Positions 1-5,809 of a stretch of 8,975 bases of DNA are shown here, piece after piece. A program made the translations under genes and the position numbers. Positions within the stretch are counted from its first letter, which is position 1; every line of letters begins with the position of its first letter. A model generated the notes under the pieces. That model did no database searches. It was not told the origin of the DNA and worked only from the letters and a program-made list of their open reading frames with translations. Origin of the DNA: Kiritimatiellia bacterium (GTDB lineage: Bacteria; Verrucomicrobiota; Kiritimatiellia; RFP12; UBA1067); contig JAFVCR010000103.1 of NCBI GenBank assembly GCA_017479035.1, positions 1 through 8,975 of the forward strand. The letters are read 5' to 3'.

Positions 1-379
1 AGTAGTCGAACGCATAACTCCCGATGCTCGTCACGCTGTCCGGTATCGTCACGCTCGTCAGCGAGGTGCATTTGTAGAACGCCCTACTCCCGATGCCCGT
101 GACCGTGCATATACGGTGCTTCGGTTTTAGATATCCATACTCATCGACGTCGTCGAAATCTGCATATTCATACACCACGGTCGCGGGGATGGTGATGTGC
201 GAACTGGAACTGCGGAGGCTCCTCACATAAGCCTGCGAACCAGTCTCATAGTCACCGTCCACCATATCATAATCAATACCATCAGTGTCTAAGAACGATC
301 CCCGTCCGCACAGCGGCGAGAATAGAACGGCGGCGAGAATCCACAATCCGATTGTCTTTATCGTCCATCTTTTCATCAT
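1..379 (-). CDS. BspA-like leucine-rich-repeat surface protein, N-terminal part (runs off window)
   Basis: The start codon is at 377-379 and the frame stays open to base 1, giving 126 residues of a longer protein. Residues 1-25 look like a Sec signal peptide: MMKRW, then a hydrophobic stretch (GLWILAAVLF), then SPLCG. The cysteine at 24 does not sit in a good lipobox, so I favour a type I signal. Residues about 28-90 are acidic, low-complexity linker. From about residue 91 the LRR_5/BspA repeat begins, visible as IGSRAFYKC followed by SLTSVTIPDSVTSIGSYAF. Such proteins are exported and typically act in adhesion or surface binding; the ligand is unknown. An AGGGA ribosome site lies 9 bases before the first ATG; a second ATG follows at once (374-376). 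The gene lies downstream of the structured RNA and terminator-like helix at 427-702, which may be its leader. Family assignment is firm; function is not. Confidence 0.85.
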   Translation of the reverse strand, partial: MMKRWTIKTIGLWILAAVLFSPLCGRGSFLDTDGIDYDMVDGDYETGSQAYVRSLRSSSSHITIPATVVYEYADFDDVDEYGYLKPKHRICTVTGIGSRAFYKCTSLTSVTIPDSVTSIGSYAFDY

Positions 380-426
380 ATCCGTCTTTCCCTGCGCGGT
401 GTTCACCGTTGGTCCATCCAGTGCAT

Positions 427-507
427 AAAAAGAAGCGCATTCTCTTCTCATGCACTCTTGCGAAGCCCTGCTACAGGCCTAACCGAATACACGAAGAGAA
501 AATGCGC
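427..507 (-). terminator. Terminator-like helix with U-tract at the 3' end of the structured RNA
   Basis: On the minus strand GCGCATT plus CTCTTC (507-493, with a 2-base bulge at 500-499) pairs with GAAGAG plus AATGCGC (447-435), giving 13 base pairs with a GC-rich base. TTCTTTTT follows directly (434-427). The intervening bases also pair (492-485 with 457-450, and 480-476 with 467-463). A competing hairpin, GTGCAT/ATGCAC (455-450 with 426-421) with AGAAG/CTTCT inside it, would disrupt this helix. It could therefore be a regulated attenuator rather than a plain terminator. The LRR start codon lies 48 bases downstream. Confidence 0.5.
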
Positions 508-702
508 CCAATTGAGCGTACCTTCGCTTACATGACGTTCGGTTTTGTGAAAAGTAGCAGTATTTCGCAAGAACGACGTGTAGCGTTGATGCTACGATTA
601 TCCGTCCGGGGGTGGAAAAGCGGTCGTTCCACACTAAATGGATTAAACCGGCCAAATCAGTTCCCGGACTATGTGTTGCCTCAAGCGGCTCCCGCTCAAG
701 AC
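427..702 (-). ncRNA. Candidate structured RNA or structured leader (unrecognised family)
   Basis: This stretch has no credible protein frame but folds into successive helices when read on the minus strand. Going 5' to 3': a 12-bp hairpin (703-692 with 677-688); a closing helix GTCCGGG/CCCGGAC (669-663 with 610-604) enclosing two hairpins, one of them GTGGAA/TTCCAC (632-627 with 617-612); GTAGC/GCTAC (595-591 with 584-580); CGTTC/GAACG (575-571 with 540-536) with inner pairs; AGCG/CGCT (528-525 with 518-515); and a long 3' helix (507-493 with 447-435) continued by 492-485 with 457-450. The first hairpin and the 3' continuation each contain three G-U pairs that would be A-C mismatches on the plus strand, so the minus strand is favoured. 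A promoter lies immediately upstream and a U-rich tract (434-427) immediately downstream. I do not recognise it: it lacks the hallmark bases of RNase P RNA, tmRNA, SRP RNA and T-box leaders. All pairings were found by eye. Confidence 0.55.
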
Positions 703-708
703 ACCCTC

Positions 709-738
709 ATTATATCACAACTTCGCTTTCAAGCGCAA
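709..738 (-). promoter_or_regulatory. Sigma-70-type promoter with extended -10, driving the structured RNA
   Basis: On the minus strand TTGCGC (738-733), an 18-base spacer, then TGA-TATAAT (TATAAT at 714-709), which is an extended -10 with a perfect hexamer. The predicted transcript start is near 702, within a few bases of the foot of the first RNA hairpin. The next protein start on this strand (379) is over 300 bases away, so the promoter most likely serves the RNA, with possible read-through into the LRR gene. Confidence 0.55.
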
Positions 739-807
739 GAGCAAATTGCAATCCCACGGCAACCCGCACCTTGCCTTCAAGATGATTCGTGGTTTAGGCA
801 CAAGGAA

Positions 808-886
808 TGCATCAATGAGCCGCGTAGCGGCGATGAGAATACAGACGGGGGCGAGCGAAGTGCAGCCCCCCCGGCATTGATATGCA
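808..886. repeat. Compact three-way-junction element (nested inverted repeats)
   Basis: An outer helix pairs TGCATCAATG (808-817) with CATTGATATGCA (875-886), leaving a 2-base bulge. Inside it are two hairpins: GCCGC-gta-GCGGC (819-831) and GGGGGC/GCCCCC (847-852 with 865-870). All pairs are Watson-Crick, so the sequence does not tell which strand, if any, is transcribed. It sits between the end of the tag gene (980) and the promoter at 709-738. It could be part of a larger RNA, a DNA-level dispersed element, or transcript-end structure of the tag operon. I do not recognise it. Confidence 0.4.
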
Positions 887-895
887 GAATTTCAA

Positions 896-908
896 GCCGG
901 GAACCGGC
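896..908 (-). terminator. Possible weak terminator of the tag operon
   Basis: GCCGG-gaa-CCGGC forms a perfect 5-bp hairpin. On the minus strand it is followed by TTGAAATT, a poor U-tract. It lies about 70 bases beyond the stop codon of the last gene in the operon. Position fits transcription termination; strength is doubtful. Confidence 0.25.
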
Positions 909-979
909 GACAGAACAAAATACTTTTGCCGCTTTACGGTTTTCCTAAAAGCAACTGCTGTCGTCCTGCAATCCCGATT

Positions 980-1603
980 CTACTGGCGGCTCTGATTGTC
1001 TCGGTTTGTCAATGCCTTGTAGCGGAAGCAGAAGCGGGCGTGGTCGTTGACAAGCCCCACGGACTGCATGAATGCATATACTGTGACCGTGCCGAGAAAC
1101 TTGAATCCGCGCGCCTTGAGTTCCGCAGCGATGCGGTCGGAAAGTTCCGTCCGCGCAGGGACGACCCATTCATTGGAGGCGGCGTTGTCGGGATTGTGCA
1201 GCATCCTGCCGTCCGTGAACGCCCAGAGCCACTTTGCGAACGTGCCGCACTCGCGGCGCAGTTCGATAAAAGATTTCGCGTTGTGGATTATGGCCGCGAC
1301 CTTGCGCGGCGAGCGTATCATCCCCGGCACGGAGAGAAGCCGCTCGATGTCGCGCTCGCCGTAGCGGGCGATCTTCTCGAAATCGAAACGCTCGAACGCC
1401 GTGAGGAATGCCTCGCGTTTTGCAAGTATCGTATCCCAGCTGAGTCCGCATTGCAGCACTTCATACATCAAGTATTCAAAGAGTTTGCGGTCGCTCCGGC
1501 ATGGAGTCCCCCACTCCTTGTCGTGGTAGGCGCGTTGGCGGTCGTTGAGTTCGAAATACGGACAGCGTATCTTTTTCATAGCGCACACGGCTTTGCCATT
1601 CAC
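980..1603 (-). CDS. tag: DNA-3-methyladenine glycosylase I (Tag family)
   Basis: This enzyme excises 3-methyladenine from alkylated DNA, starting base-excision repair in the cytoplasm. The family core is intact. An N-terminal RCPYF is followed by YHDKEWGTP, then YEVLQCGLSW, which carries the glutamate aligning with the base-pocket residue (E38) of the E. coli enzyme and the downstream Trp. GFKFLGTVTVYAFMQSVGLVNDHARFC follows near the C-terminus as the family block (GFKFLG and NDHARFC visible). The four zinc ligands of Tag (Cys, His near the N-terminus; His-x3-Cys near the C-terminus) are all present. The longest frame starts at a GTG whose GTGA overlaps the stop of the preceding reductase, suggesting translational coupling. 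An ATG at 1577-1579 (MKKIRCP) is an equally possible start and better matches the family length. Neither has a clear ribosome site. It is last in a four-gene operon otherwise made of oxidoreductases. Confidence 0.92.
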   Translation of the reverse strand: MNGKAVCAMKKIRCPYFELNDRQRAYHDKEWGTPCRSDRKLFEYLMYEVLQCGLSWDTILAKREAFLTAFERFDFEKIARYGERDIERLLSVPGMIRSPRKVAAIIHNAKSFIELRRECGTFAKWLWAFTDGRMLHNPDNAASNEWVVPARTELSDRIAAELKARGFKFLGTVTVYAFMQSVGLVNDHARFCFRYKALTNRDNQSRQ

Positions 1604-2580
1604 GGTTTAGGCGGCGGGACTGCGCCGGAAATTTCGTGCGCGCGGTAGGGCTCTTCGAGGAACGCCACCTCTTCGGCGGATAGTGCGAAGTCGACCGATT
1701 TGACTGCGTCGTCGAAATGCCGCGCGTTGGTCGCCCCAATGATCGGCGCGGACACGCCTTTGGAGAAGTGCCAGGCTAGCGCGACGGTCGCCATCGCAAC
1801 GCCCCGGCGTTTGGCGAGTTCCTCGACGCGATTGACGATTTCTATGTCGCTATCCTTTGCACGGTCGTATTTGCGGTGGAGGATTTTGTCGGTCGAATCT
1901 CGCTTGGAGCCGCTGTCCCAGCCGGGATGCGCGAGGTGCCCGCCCGCGAGCGGCGAATACGGCATGAGCGAAACTCCGTACTGCCGCGCAACGGGGATGA
2001 GTTCGCGCTCGTCCTCGCGGTAGAGGAGGTTGTAGTGGTTCTGGAGCGTCGCGAATTTCGCAAAGCCGTTGCGCTCTGCGCAGAGCTGCATATTGTGAAA
2101 TTGATAGCCGTACATCGCAGACGCGCCGAGTGCGCGGACTTTCCCCGCTTTCACGAGCGCATCAAGTGCGGACATAGTCTCCTCTATTGGCGTGTCGTAG
2201 TCGAAACGGTGAATCTGGTAGAGGTCGAGGTAGTCCGTGCCGATACGTTTGAGTGTGCCGTCTATCTCGCGCTCGATTGCAACCTTCGAGAGGCGCCCAT
2301 CGTTGAAGTATACCTTCGATGCGATGACGACGCTCTCGCGCTTCACACCCGCCGTCCGCAGCGCATGGCCGAGGAATTCCTCGCTAGTGCCGTGCGCGTA
2401 GCAGTTGGCGGTGTCGAAGAACGTCACGCCCAGGTCGAGCGCATGGCGCACCATCTTGTCAGTCTCGTCCTGCGGCAGTGTCCACAAATGGAAGTCCTCC
2501 GACGCCACGCCGTACGACATGCACCCTACGCATATCCTGCTGACTTCTATTCCCGTATCGCCAAGTCTGGTGTATTTCAT
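1600..2580 (-). CDS. Aldo/keto reductase, YajO-like
   Basis: A 326-residue single-domain (beta/alpha)8 NADP-linked carbonyl reductase, cytoplasmic. The aldo/keto reductase catalytic tetrad is visible: Asp56 and Tyr61 in FDTANCYAHGTSEE, Lys89 in VIASKVY, His124 in LYQIHRFDYDTPIEET. The C-terminal cofactor-binding segment appears as SAPIIGATNARHFDDAV. The opening KYTRLGDTGIEVSRICVGCMSYG, the internal HYNLLYREDERELIPV block and the ending EEPYRAHEISG resemble the E. coli YajO group more than the small prostaglandin-reductase type. Substrate cannot be told from sequence. A clear AAAGAGGAG ribosome site precedes the ATG. It follows the CMD-cupin gene by 23 bases and overlaps tag by 4 bases, so all are probably one transcript. 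Confidence 0.92.
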   Translation of the reverse strand: MKYTRLGDTGIEVSRICVGCMSYGVASEDFHLWTLPQDETDKMVRHALDLGVTFFDTANCYAHGTSEEFLGHALRTAGVKRESVVIASKVYFNDGRLSKVAIEREIDGTLKRIGTDYLDLYQIHRFDYDTPIEETMSALDALVKAGKVRALGASAMYGYQFHNMQLCAERNGFAKFATLQNHYNLLYREDERELIPVARQYGVSLMPYSPLAGGHLAHPGWDSGSKRDSTDKILHRKYDRAKDSDIEIVNRVEELAKRRGVAMATVALAWHFSKGVSAPIIGATNARHFDDAVKSVDFALSAEEVAFLEEPYRAHEISGAVPPPKP

Positions 2581-2603
2581 TGTGTCGTCTCCTCTTTATA
2601 CGG

Positions 2604-3656
2604 TCACTTTACTGCTTCGGCGTAGGCGGCATCATCGACTTCTTCGCACCATTCGTTGCTTGTTTCCGTGCCGGGGATTTCAAGTGCGATATGCTGGAAC
2701 CAACTCTCCGGCGCGGCTCCGTGCCAATGCTTGACGTTCGCCGGGATGTTCACCGTATCGCCTTTTTTCAAGCGACGCGCCGGCTTGCCCCATTCCTGGT
2801 AGAAACCTTCGCCCGCAGTGACAATCAACATCTGCCCTCCGCCCGTCGCCGCATGATGGATATGCCAATTGTTGCGGCACGCGGGCGCGAACGTTACGCC
2901 GAACGCCGGCACCTGCTCGAGCGTAAGTTTATGGAGATAACTGTTGCCGGTGAAATACTTTGCGTATGCCGTATTCGGCTCGCCGACGGGAATAGGCGAC
3001 CAGTCGGACGGCAAGTCGTCCGGGTCTGCGGGTGCTTGGATTCGCTTTACGATTTCCGCCGCCTGCGCATCCGTGATGCCGTTGGCCTTGCCGATTGCAA
3101 TGTGCGCTTTCAACTGCGGAGCGGTTTCGCTTCTCGCCGCGAGCGCAGCGATGGTCACGAGTTCGCGAGTGCGCCAATCGAGATTGTCTCGCTCGAAAAT
3201 GTCGCCGAACAAATGCGCTTTCAAGTATTCGTCAAGCTGCGTGTGGAAATCGAAGAGCGTGCCCTTGACCGGCGCTCCGCAAAGTTTCGTCTGGTTTGCC
3301 GTGCCGTCGCGAAACGCGTCGTAGCCCTGCGGAAACGGCGCGGGAGCGCGACCTTCGGCTACCTTCACTTCGCCCGCGACGCGCATGAGCGTTGCTGCGG
3401 CGTTGAGCGCACGGGGAAAGCCGCAGTAGGCGTAGAGTTGCCCCACAAGTTCCTTCGCCTCGTTCAGCGCAAGCCCCGCCGCGAAGGCGGACTTGAACGC
3501 CGCAGCGAGTTTATCCTGTTCGCCCCGCGCCGTCCACGCGCCAATCGATGCAATCGCCAAATCCTTGTCGCTCAAAATTTCCTTATCCATCGCAGTCTCT
3601 CCCATAAGCGCACCAGCCGCGCAAACCATATTCACAAAAAGCAGAATTTTCGTCAT
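2604..3656 (-). CDS. Exported carboxymuconolactone decarboxylase-like / cupin fusion protein
   Basis: 350 residues with three parts. Residues 1-22 look like a signal peptide (MTK, then ILLFVNMVCAAGALMG). Residues about 30-105 and 135-210 are two CMD/AhpD-fold repeats. The second carries RTRELVTIAALAA and the family helix LKAHIAIGKANGIT; neither has the CxxC of AhpD, so peroxidase-type thiol chemistry is unlikely. Residues about 245-330 are a cupin barrel with WHIHH (His265, His267), GEGFYQEWG and VKHWHG (His310, His312), the metal-ligand pattern of small cupins such as the bacterial cupin hydroxynitrile lyases. I chose ATG 3654-3656 over the ATG six bases upstream because AAAGGA then sits 5 bases before it rather than overlapping the start. 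Function is unknown; CMD-cupin fusions occur in the databases near aldo/keto reductases. Export would place it away from its cytoplasmic operon partners, which is odd. Confidence 0.85.
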   Translation of the reverse strand: MTKILLFVNMVCAAGALMGETAMDKEILSDKDLAIASIGAWTARGEQDKLAAAFKSAFAAGLALNEAKELVGQLYAYCGFPRALNAAATLMRVAGEVKVAEGRAPAPFPQGYDAFRDGTANQTKLCGAPVKGTLFDFHTQLDEYLKAHLFGDIFERDNLDWRTRELVTIAALAARSETAPQLKAHIAIGKANGITDAQAAEIVKRIQAPADPDDLPSDWSPIPVGEPNTAYAKYFTGNSYLHKLTLEQVPAFGVTFAPACRNNWHIHHAATGGGQMLIVTAGEGFYQEWGKPARRLKKGDTVNIPANVKHWHGAAPESWFQHIALEIPGTETSNEWCEEVDDAAYAEAVK

Positions 3657-3683
3657 AGCCATCCTTTAAACCCGGCGCGGCGG

Positions 3684-4517
3684 TCAGTGCGTGGACTTGA
3701 GGTCTTGGAGGTCGCCGTAGAAATAGGAGGCCGTAGTGCCGCCGTCGATGAGGAAGTCCGCGCCCGTAATCCACCGTCCGCGAGACGACATGAGAAATTC
3801 CGCAAGGTCGCCAACTTCGTCCGGCGTTCCCGCGCGGCGGCACGGACAGAGCGAAAGCATCTTGCGATAGCCCTCGCCGCGAGGCCCCTTCAATTCGTCG
3901 TTCGCAAGAGGCGTTATGATTATGCCCGGGCTTATCGAATTTAGCGTAGCCCCGCGCCGCGCCCAATTCGTCGCCTCGCCCATCACGCGCAGGACGTTGC
4001 AGCGTTTGGAATACTGGTAGGCCTTCAAGGTGTCGGTTATCGATGCGATGAATGGTAGGCGCAGGAGTTCCTCCGTCGGCGCGGTCGCAAGCGCGGCGTT
4101 TTCCTCCTCCGTCAGCGCGTGGAGGCGATGTCCCGACTGCGACGAAACGACAATCCCGCTGCCGCCCTCTGCAATCACCTTGCCGAACTCCTCCAGCAGC
4201 ACCGACGTGCCGTAGAGATCTACCTTGAGAATCGTTGCCACCGGCGCTTGCGACGGCGACACCCCCGCCGCATTCACGAGATTCTTTATCCGCCCGAAGG
4301 CCTTGGCGTGTTCTATCAAGGCAAGAATCGACTCCCTGCTTGCAAGATCCGCCGCGACCGCGCTCGTCTCGAACCCGGCGTCCTCGAGCGTCTGCGCGGC
4401 CTTTTGCGCCGCCTCAAGCCGCAAATCCGCAAGAACCACGTGCTTGCCCGCGCCGATGCGCCTCGCAATCGCCTGGCCTATCCCCCCCGCACCTATCACT
4501 ACAACAACATCTTTCAT
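3684..4517 (-). CDS. Short-chain dehydrogenase/reductase (SDR)
   Basis: 277 residues, Rossmann fold, NAD(P)-linked alcohol/ketone oxidoreductase, cytoplasmic. The nucleotide loop is GAGGIGQAIA (residues 9-18), a compact version of the usual TGxxxGIG. Asp31 after the second strand (VVLADLR) suggests NAD rather than NADP. The NNAG motif appears as NAAG (82-85). The catalytic site is Ser126/128 in VVSSQSG and Tyr167-x3-Lys171 in YQYSK. The C-terminal ISPGIIITPL and TGADFLIDGG blocks are typical. There is an insertion of about 35 residues between the Ser and Tyr motifs (LTEEENAALATAPTEEL and following), long for classical SDRs, which probably forms a substrate lid. It is first in the four-gene operon, with an AGGAAGG ribosome site and a promoter at 4553-4581. 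Confidence 0.9.
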   Translation of the reverse strand: MKDVVVVIGAGGIGQAIARRIGAGKHVVLADLRLEAAQKAAQTLEDAGFETSAVAADLASRESILALIEHAKAFGRIKNLVNAAGVSPSQAPVATILKVDLYGTSVLLEEFGKVIAEGGSGIVVSSQSGHRLHALTEEENAALATAPTEELLRLPFIASITDTLKAYQYSKRCNVLRVMGEATNWARRGATLNSISPGIIITPLANDELKGPRGEGYRKMLSLCPCRRAGTPDEVGDLAEFLMSSRGRWITGADFLIDGGTTASYFYGDLQDLKSTH

Positions 4518-4552
4518 GGCAATGACGCTACCTTCCTAAATATGTAGGAAAC

Positions 4553-4581
4553 ATTGTAGCACATCTCGCGGGAAACGGCAA
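4553..4581 (-). promoter_or_regulatory. Sigma-70-type promoter of the SDR/CMD-cupin/AKR/tag operon
   Basis: On the minus strand TTGCCG (4581-4576), a 17-base spacer, then TGC-TACAAT (TACAAT at 4558-4553) with an extended -10 TG. The predicted start near 4546 gives a leader of about 29 bases containing the AGGAAGG ribosome site. The spacer as well as the hexamers match the promoter at 6476-6504 (26 of 30 bases), so the two operons may share a cis-acting control. Confidence 0.65.
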
Positions 4582-4600
4582 GCCCAAAATCCCGCCGCAA

Positions 4601-4636
4601 GTGCAGTGTGCAGTGTGCAGGTACTGTGGGAACGCG
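4601..4636. repeat. Dispersed short repeat: GTGCAG tandem units plus TACTGTGGG core
   Basis: GTGCAGT-type units (4601-4620) are followed by TACTGTGGGaACGCG (4622-4636). The same order and similar bases recur at 8798-8899 and 8951-8975, where the core is longer and carries a GC hairpin. This copy lacks the hairpin and looks truncated or decayed. Confidence 0.5.
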
Positions 4637-4718
4637 TGAAACGCCTTGCGCAGTTCGCTTCCGGCGGGAATGTGCCTCGCCACCGTCATTTCAAATTCTC
4701 ACTGTAGAATGAACCGCG

Positions 4719-4778
4719 CAACCACGAAATACACGAAACGCTATTCCATTTTCGCGTATTTCGTGTATTTCGTGGTTG
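4719..4778. repeat. 20-bp perfect inverted repeat (dispersed ACCACGAAATACACGAA family)
   Basis: CAACCACGAAATACACGAAA (4719-4738) pairs perfectly with 4759-4778, leaving a 20-base loop. There is no T-run after it on the minus strand, so it is not a canonical terminator, although it lies downstream of the DUF4268 gene end (4860). The motif resembles short repeats scattered in many environmental bacterial genomes. The rest of 4518-4859 holds the operon promoter, the GTGCAG repeat and otherwise nothing I can identify. Confidence 0.6.
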
Positions 4779-4859
4779 TTTTATGTTCTCTTCCGTTATT
4801 ACATATATCATGCGCCAAGAAATTTCTATTGCTTCCATGCGCTGGAGAAGGAAATTCTG

Positions 4860-5789
4860 TCACAGGCGTTTGCCGATGGCTTTTCGCAGCGCAACTGCAT
4901 GTGTGCGCAACCAATCGAAGCACTCGATCCGTTTCGATTCGGAATCCCAGTTTTTGTGCGCAGAAACCAGCACCCGCGATGCCTTCTTTTCGGGCAACTC
5001 TTTCCATTCGAGGGCGAAACCGCACTCCCTTTCTATTTCCGATTTGTCCTCCTCTAGTCTTTTGAACAGATCTTTATTGTCCGATATGTATAGTGCCGCC
5101 GCTATCTGCCCTTCCTTGCTGTTCACCGTCAAGAGCAATTCACACTCGCTCAACTTGCATGGGAGAGTCATCCAACTTCGCGGCGATGGCTTGCGAACAG
5201 TCGGGAAGACTTTTCTGTAATCGGCGATTGACGAAACATAGTTGTTGTATGCCTTCCAAAACTCCAACTGCGCCAATCTCACCTGTGAAAGTTCCGCCGC
5301 GCTGGCACGTGTTTCACGGATCAGTTTGTCGGGCGATTCTATGACCGACAGTTCGATTGCCATTGCAGACTCGTCAACCTGCAGCAATTCCGCCTTTACA
5401 AGGTAAAAGGCAAAATCGTCTCGGGAGATGTCGTTCAACCATTTTATCGCGGTGATTGCCTCCTGCCTGGCCTCCTCCACAATCAACACTGCCGTCTTTG
5501 CGCCAAGACCCGCCGCATACGTAATCAATTTGCCTATATGGTCGTGATTTACCGTGTCGTACTGGTTCTCGATTACGACAAGTCCATCCCCGCCATCCTC
5601 GTGCGCGACAATATCCGCTTTGTAGTTGCCAACTGCAACTTCCCGCTCAATATCGCACAACTCCATTTGCAACAGATTGGCAAGCTGGTCAATCCCGTCT
5701 TTCGCAAGCCAATCCGAGAAATCCCGTTCTTGCCGCCACTGCTTTTTGAGAGAGTGCCGTTTCAAAGTGCCAAGCGCCGTATCGCCCAT
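4860..5789 (-). CDS. PD-(D/E)XK-like nuclease-fold protein with DUF4268 C-terminus
   Basis: 309 residues, no signal or membrane segment. The N-terminal half carries the block typical of DUF4268-linked proteins: Glu50 and Asp59 in EVAVGNYKADIVAHE, then VVIENQ (Glu74, Gln76), then NHDHIGKLITYAAGLGA. The order E..D..ExQ fits a PD-(D/E)XK nuclease fold with Gln in place of the usual Lys. Residues about 170-309 match the DUF4268 region in size and place (coiled, Glu/Lys-rich, with LEWKELPEKKASRV). Family members are widespread and of unknown role; a link to phage defence or DNA metabolism is only suggested by the fold. An AAAGG ribosome site precedes the ATG. It follows the flavoprotein gene by 20 bases and is probably co-transcribed. 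Its codon use looks slightly AT-richer than that of its neighbours, which may indicate transfer. Confidence 0.8.
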   Translation of the reverse strand: MGDTALGTLKRHSLKKQWRQERDFSDWLAKDGIDQLANLLQMELCDIEREVAVGNYKADIVAHEDGGDGLVVIENQYDTVNHDHIGKLITYAAGLGAKTAVLIVEEARQEAITAIKWLNDISRDDFAFYLVKAELLQVDESAMAIELSVIESPDKLIRETRASAAELSQVRLAQLEFWKAYNNYVSSIADYRKVFPTVRKPSPRSWMTLPCKLSECELLLTVNSKEGQIAAALYISDNKDLFKRLEEDKSEIERECGFALEWKELPEKKASRVLVSAHKNWDSESKRIECFDWLRTHAVALRKAIGKRL

Positions 5790-5809
5790 ATAAACACCTT
5801 TCGCCGAAC

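Noticed and set aside
427..702. Identification as RNase P RNA, tmRNA, SRP RNA, T-box, group I intron or HEARO/omega RNA
   Set aside because: The universally conserved bases of the first four are missing. AUAGUCC near 672-666 recalls group I introns but is at the wrong end. There is no IscB gene, and I cannot match the omega RNA consensus from memory.
671..880. 69-codon plus-strand open frame
   Set aside because: It spans the three-way-junction element and a promoter; the predicted peptide is basic and featureless. It is more likely a by-product of a non-coding repeat.
896..908. Insertion-sequence terminal repeat
   Set aside because: No partner end and no transposase remnant are present; it is a simple small hairpin.
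352..948. 198-codon plus-strand open frame
   Set aside because: It runs antisense over the LRR signal peptide and across the whole hairpin-rich region, has no domain-like pattern, and its composition follows the inverted repeats.
2580..3944. 454-codon plus-strand open frame opposite the CMD-cupin and SDR genes
   Set aside because: It is longer than the real genes but Arg-rich with no motifs. The minus strand has complete, motif-bearing proteins with ribosome sites there.
4528..4689. 54-codon minus-strand frame upstream of the SDR gene
   Set aside because: It reads through the GTGCAG repeat and the operon promoter, has no ribosome site and no recognisable motif.
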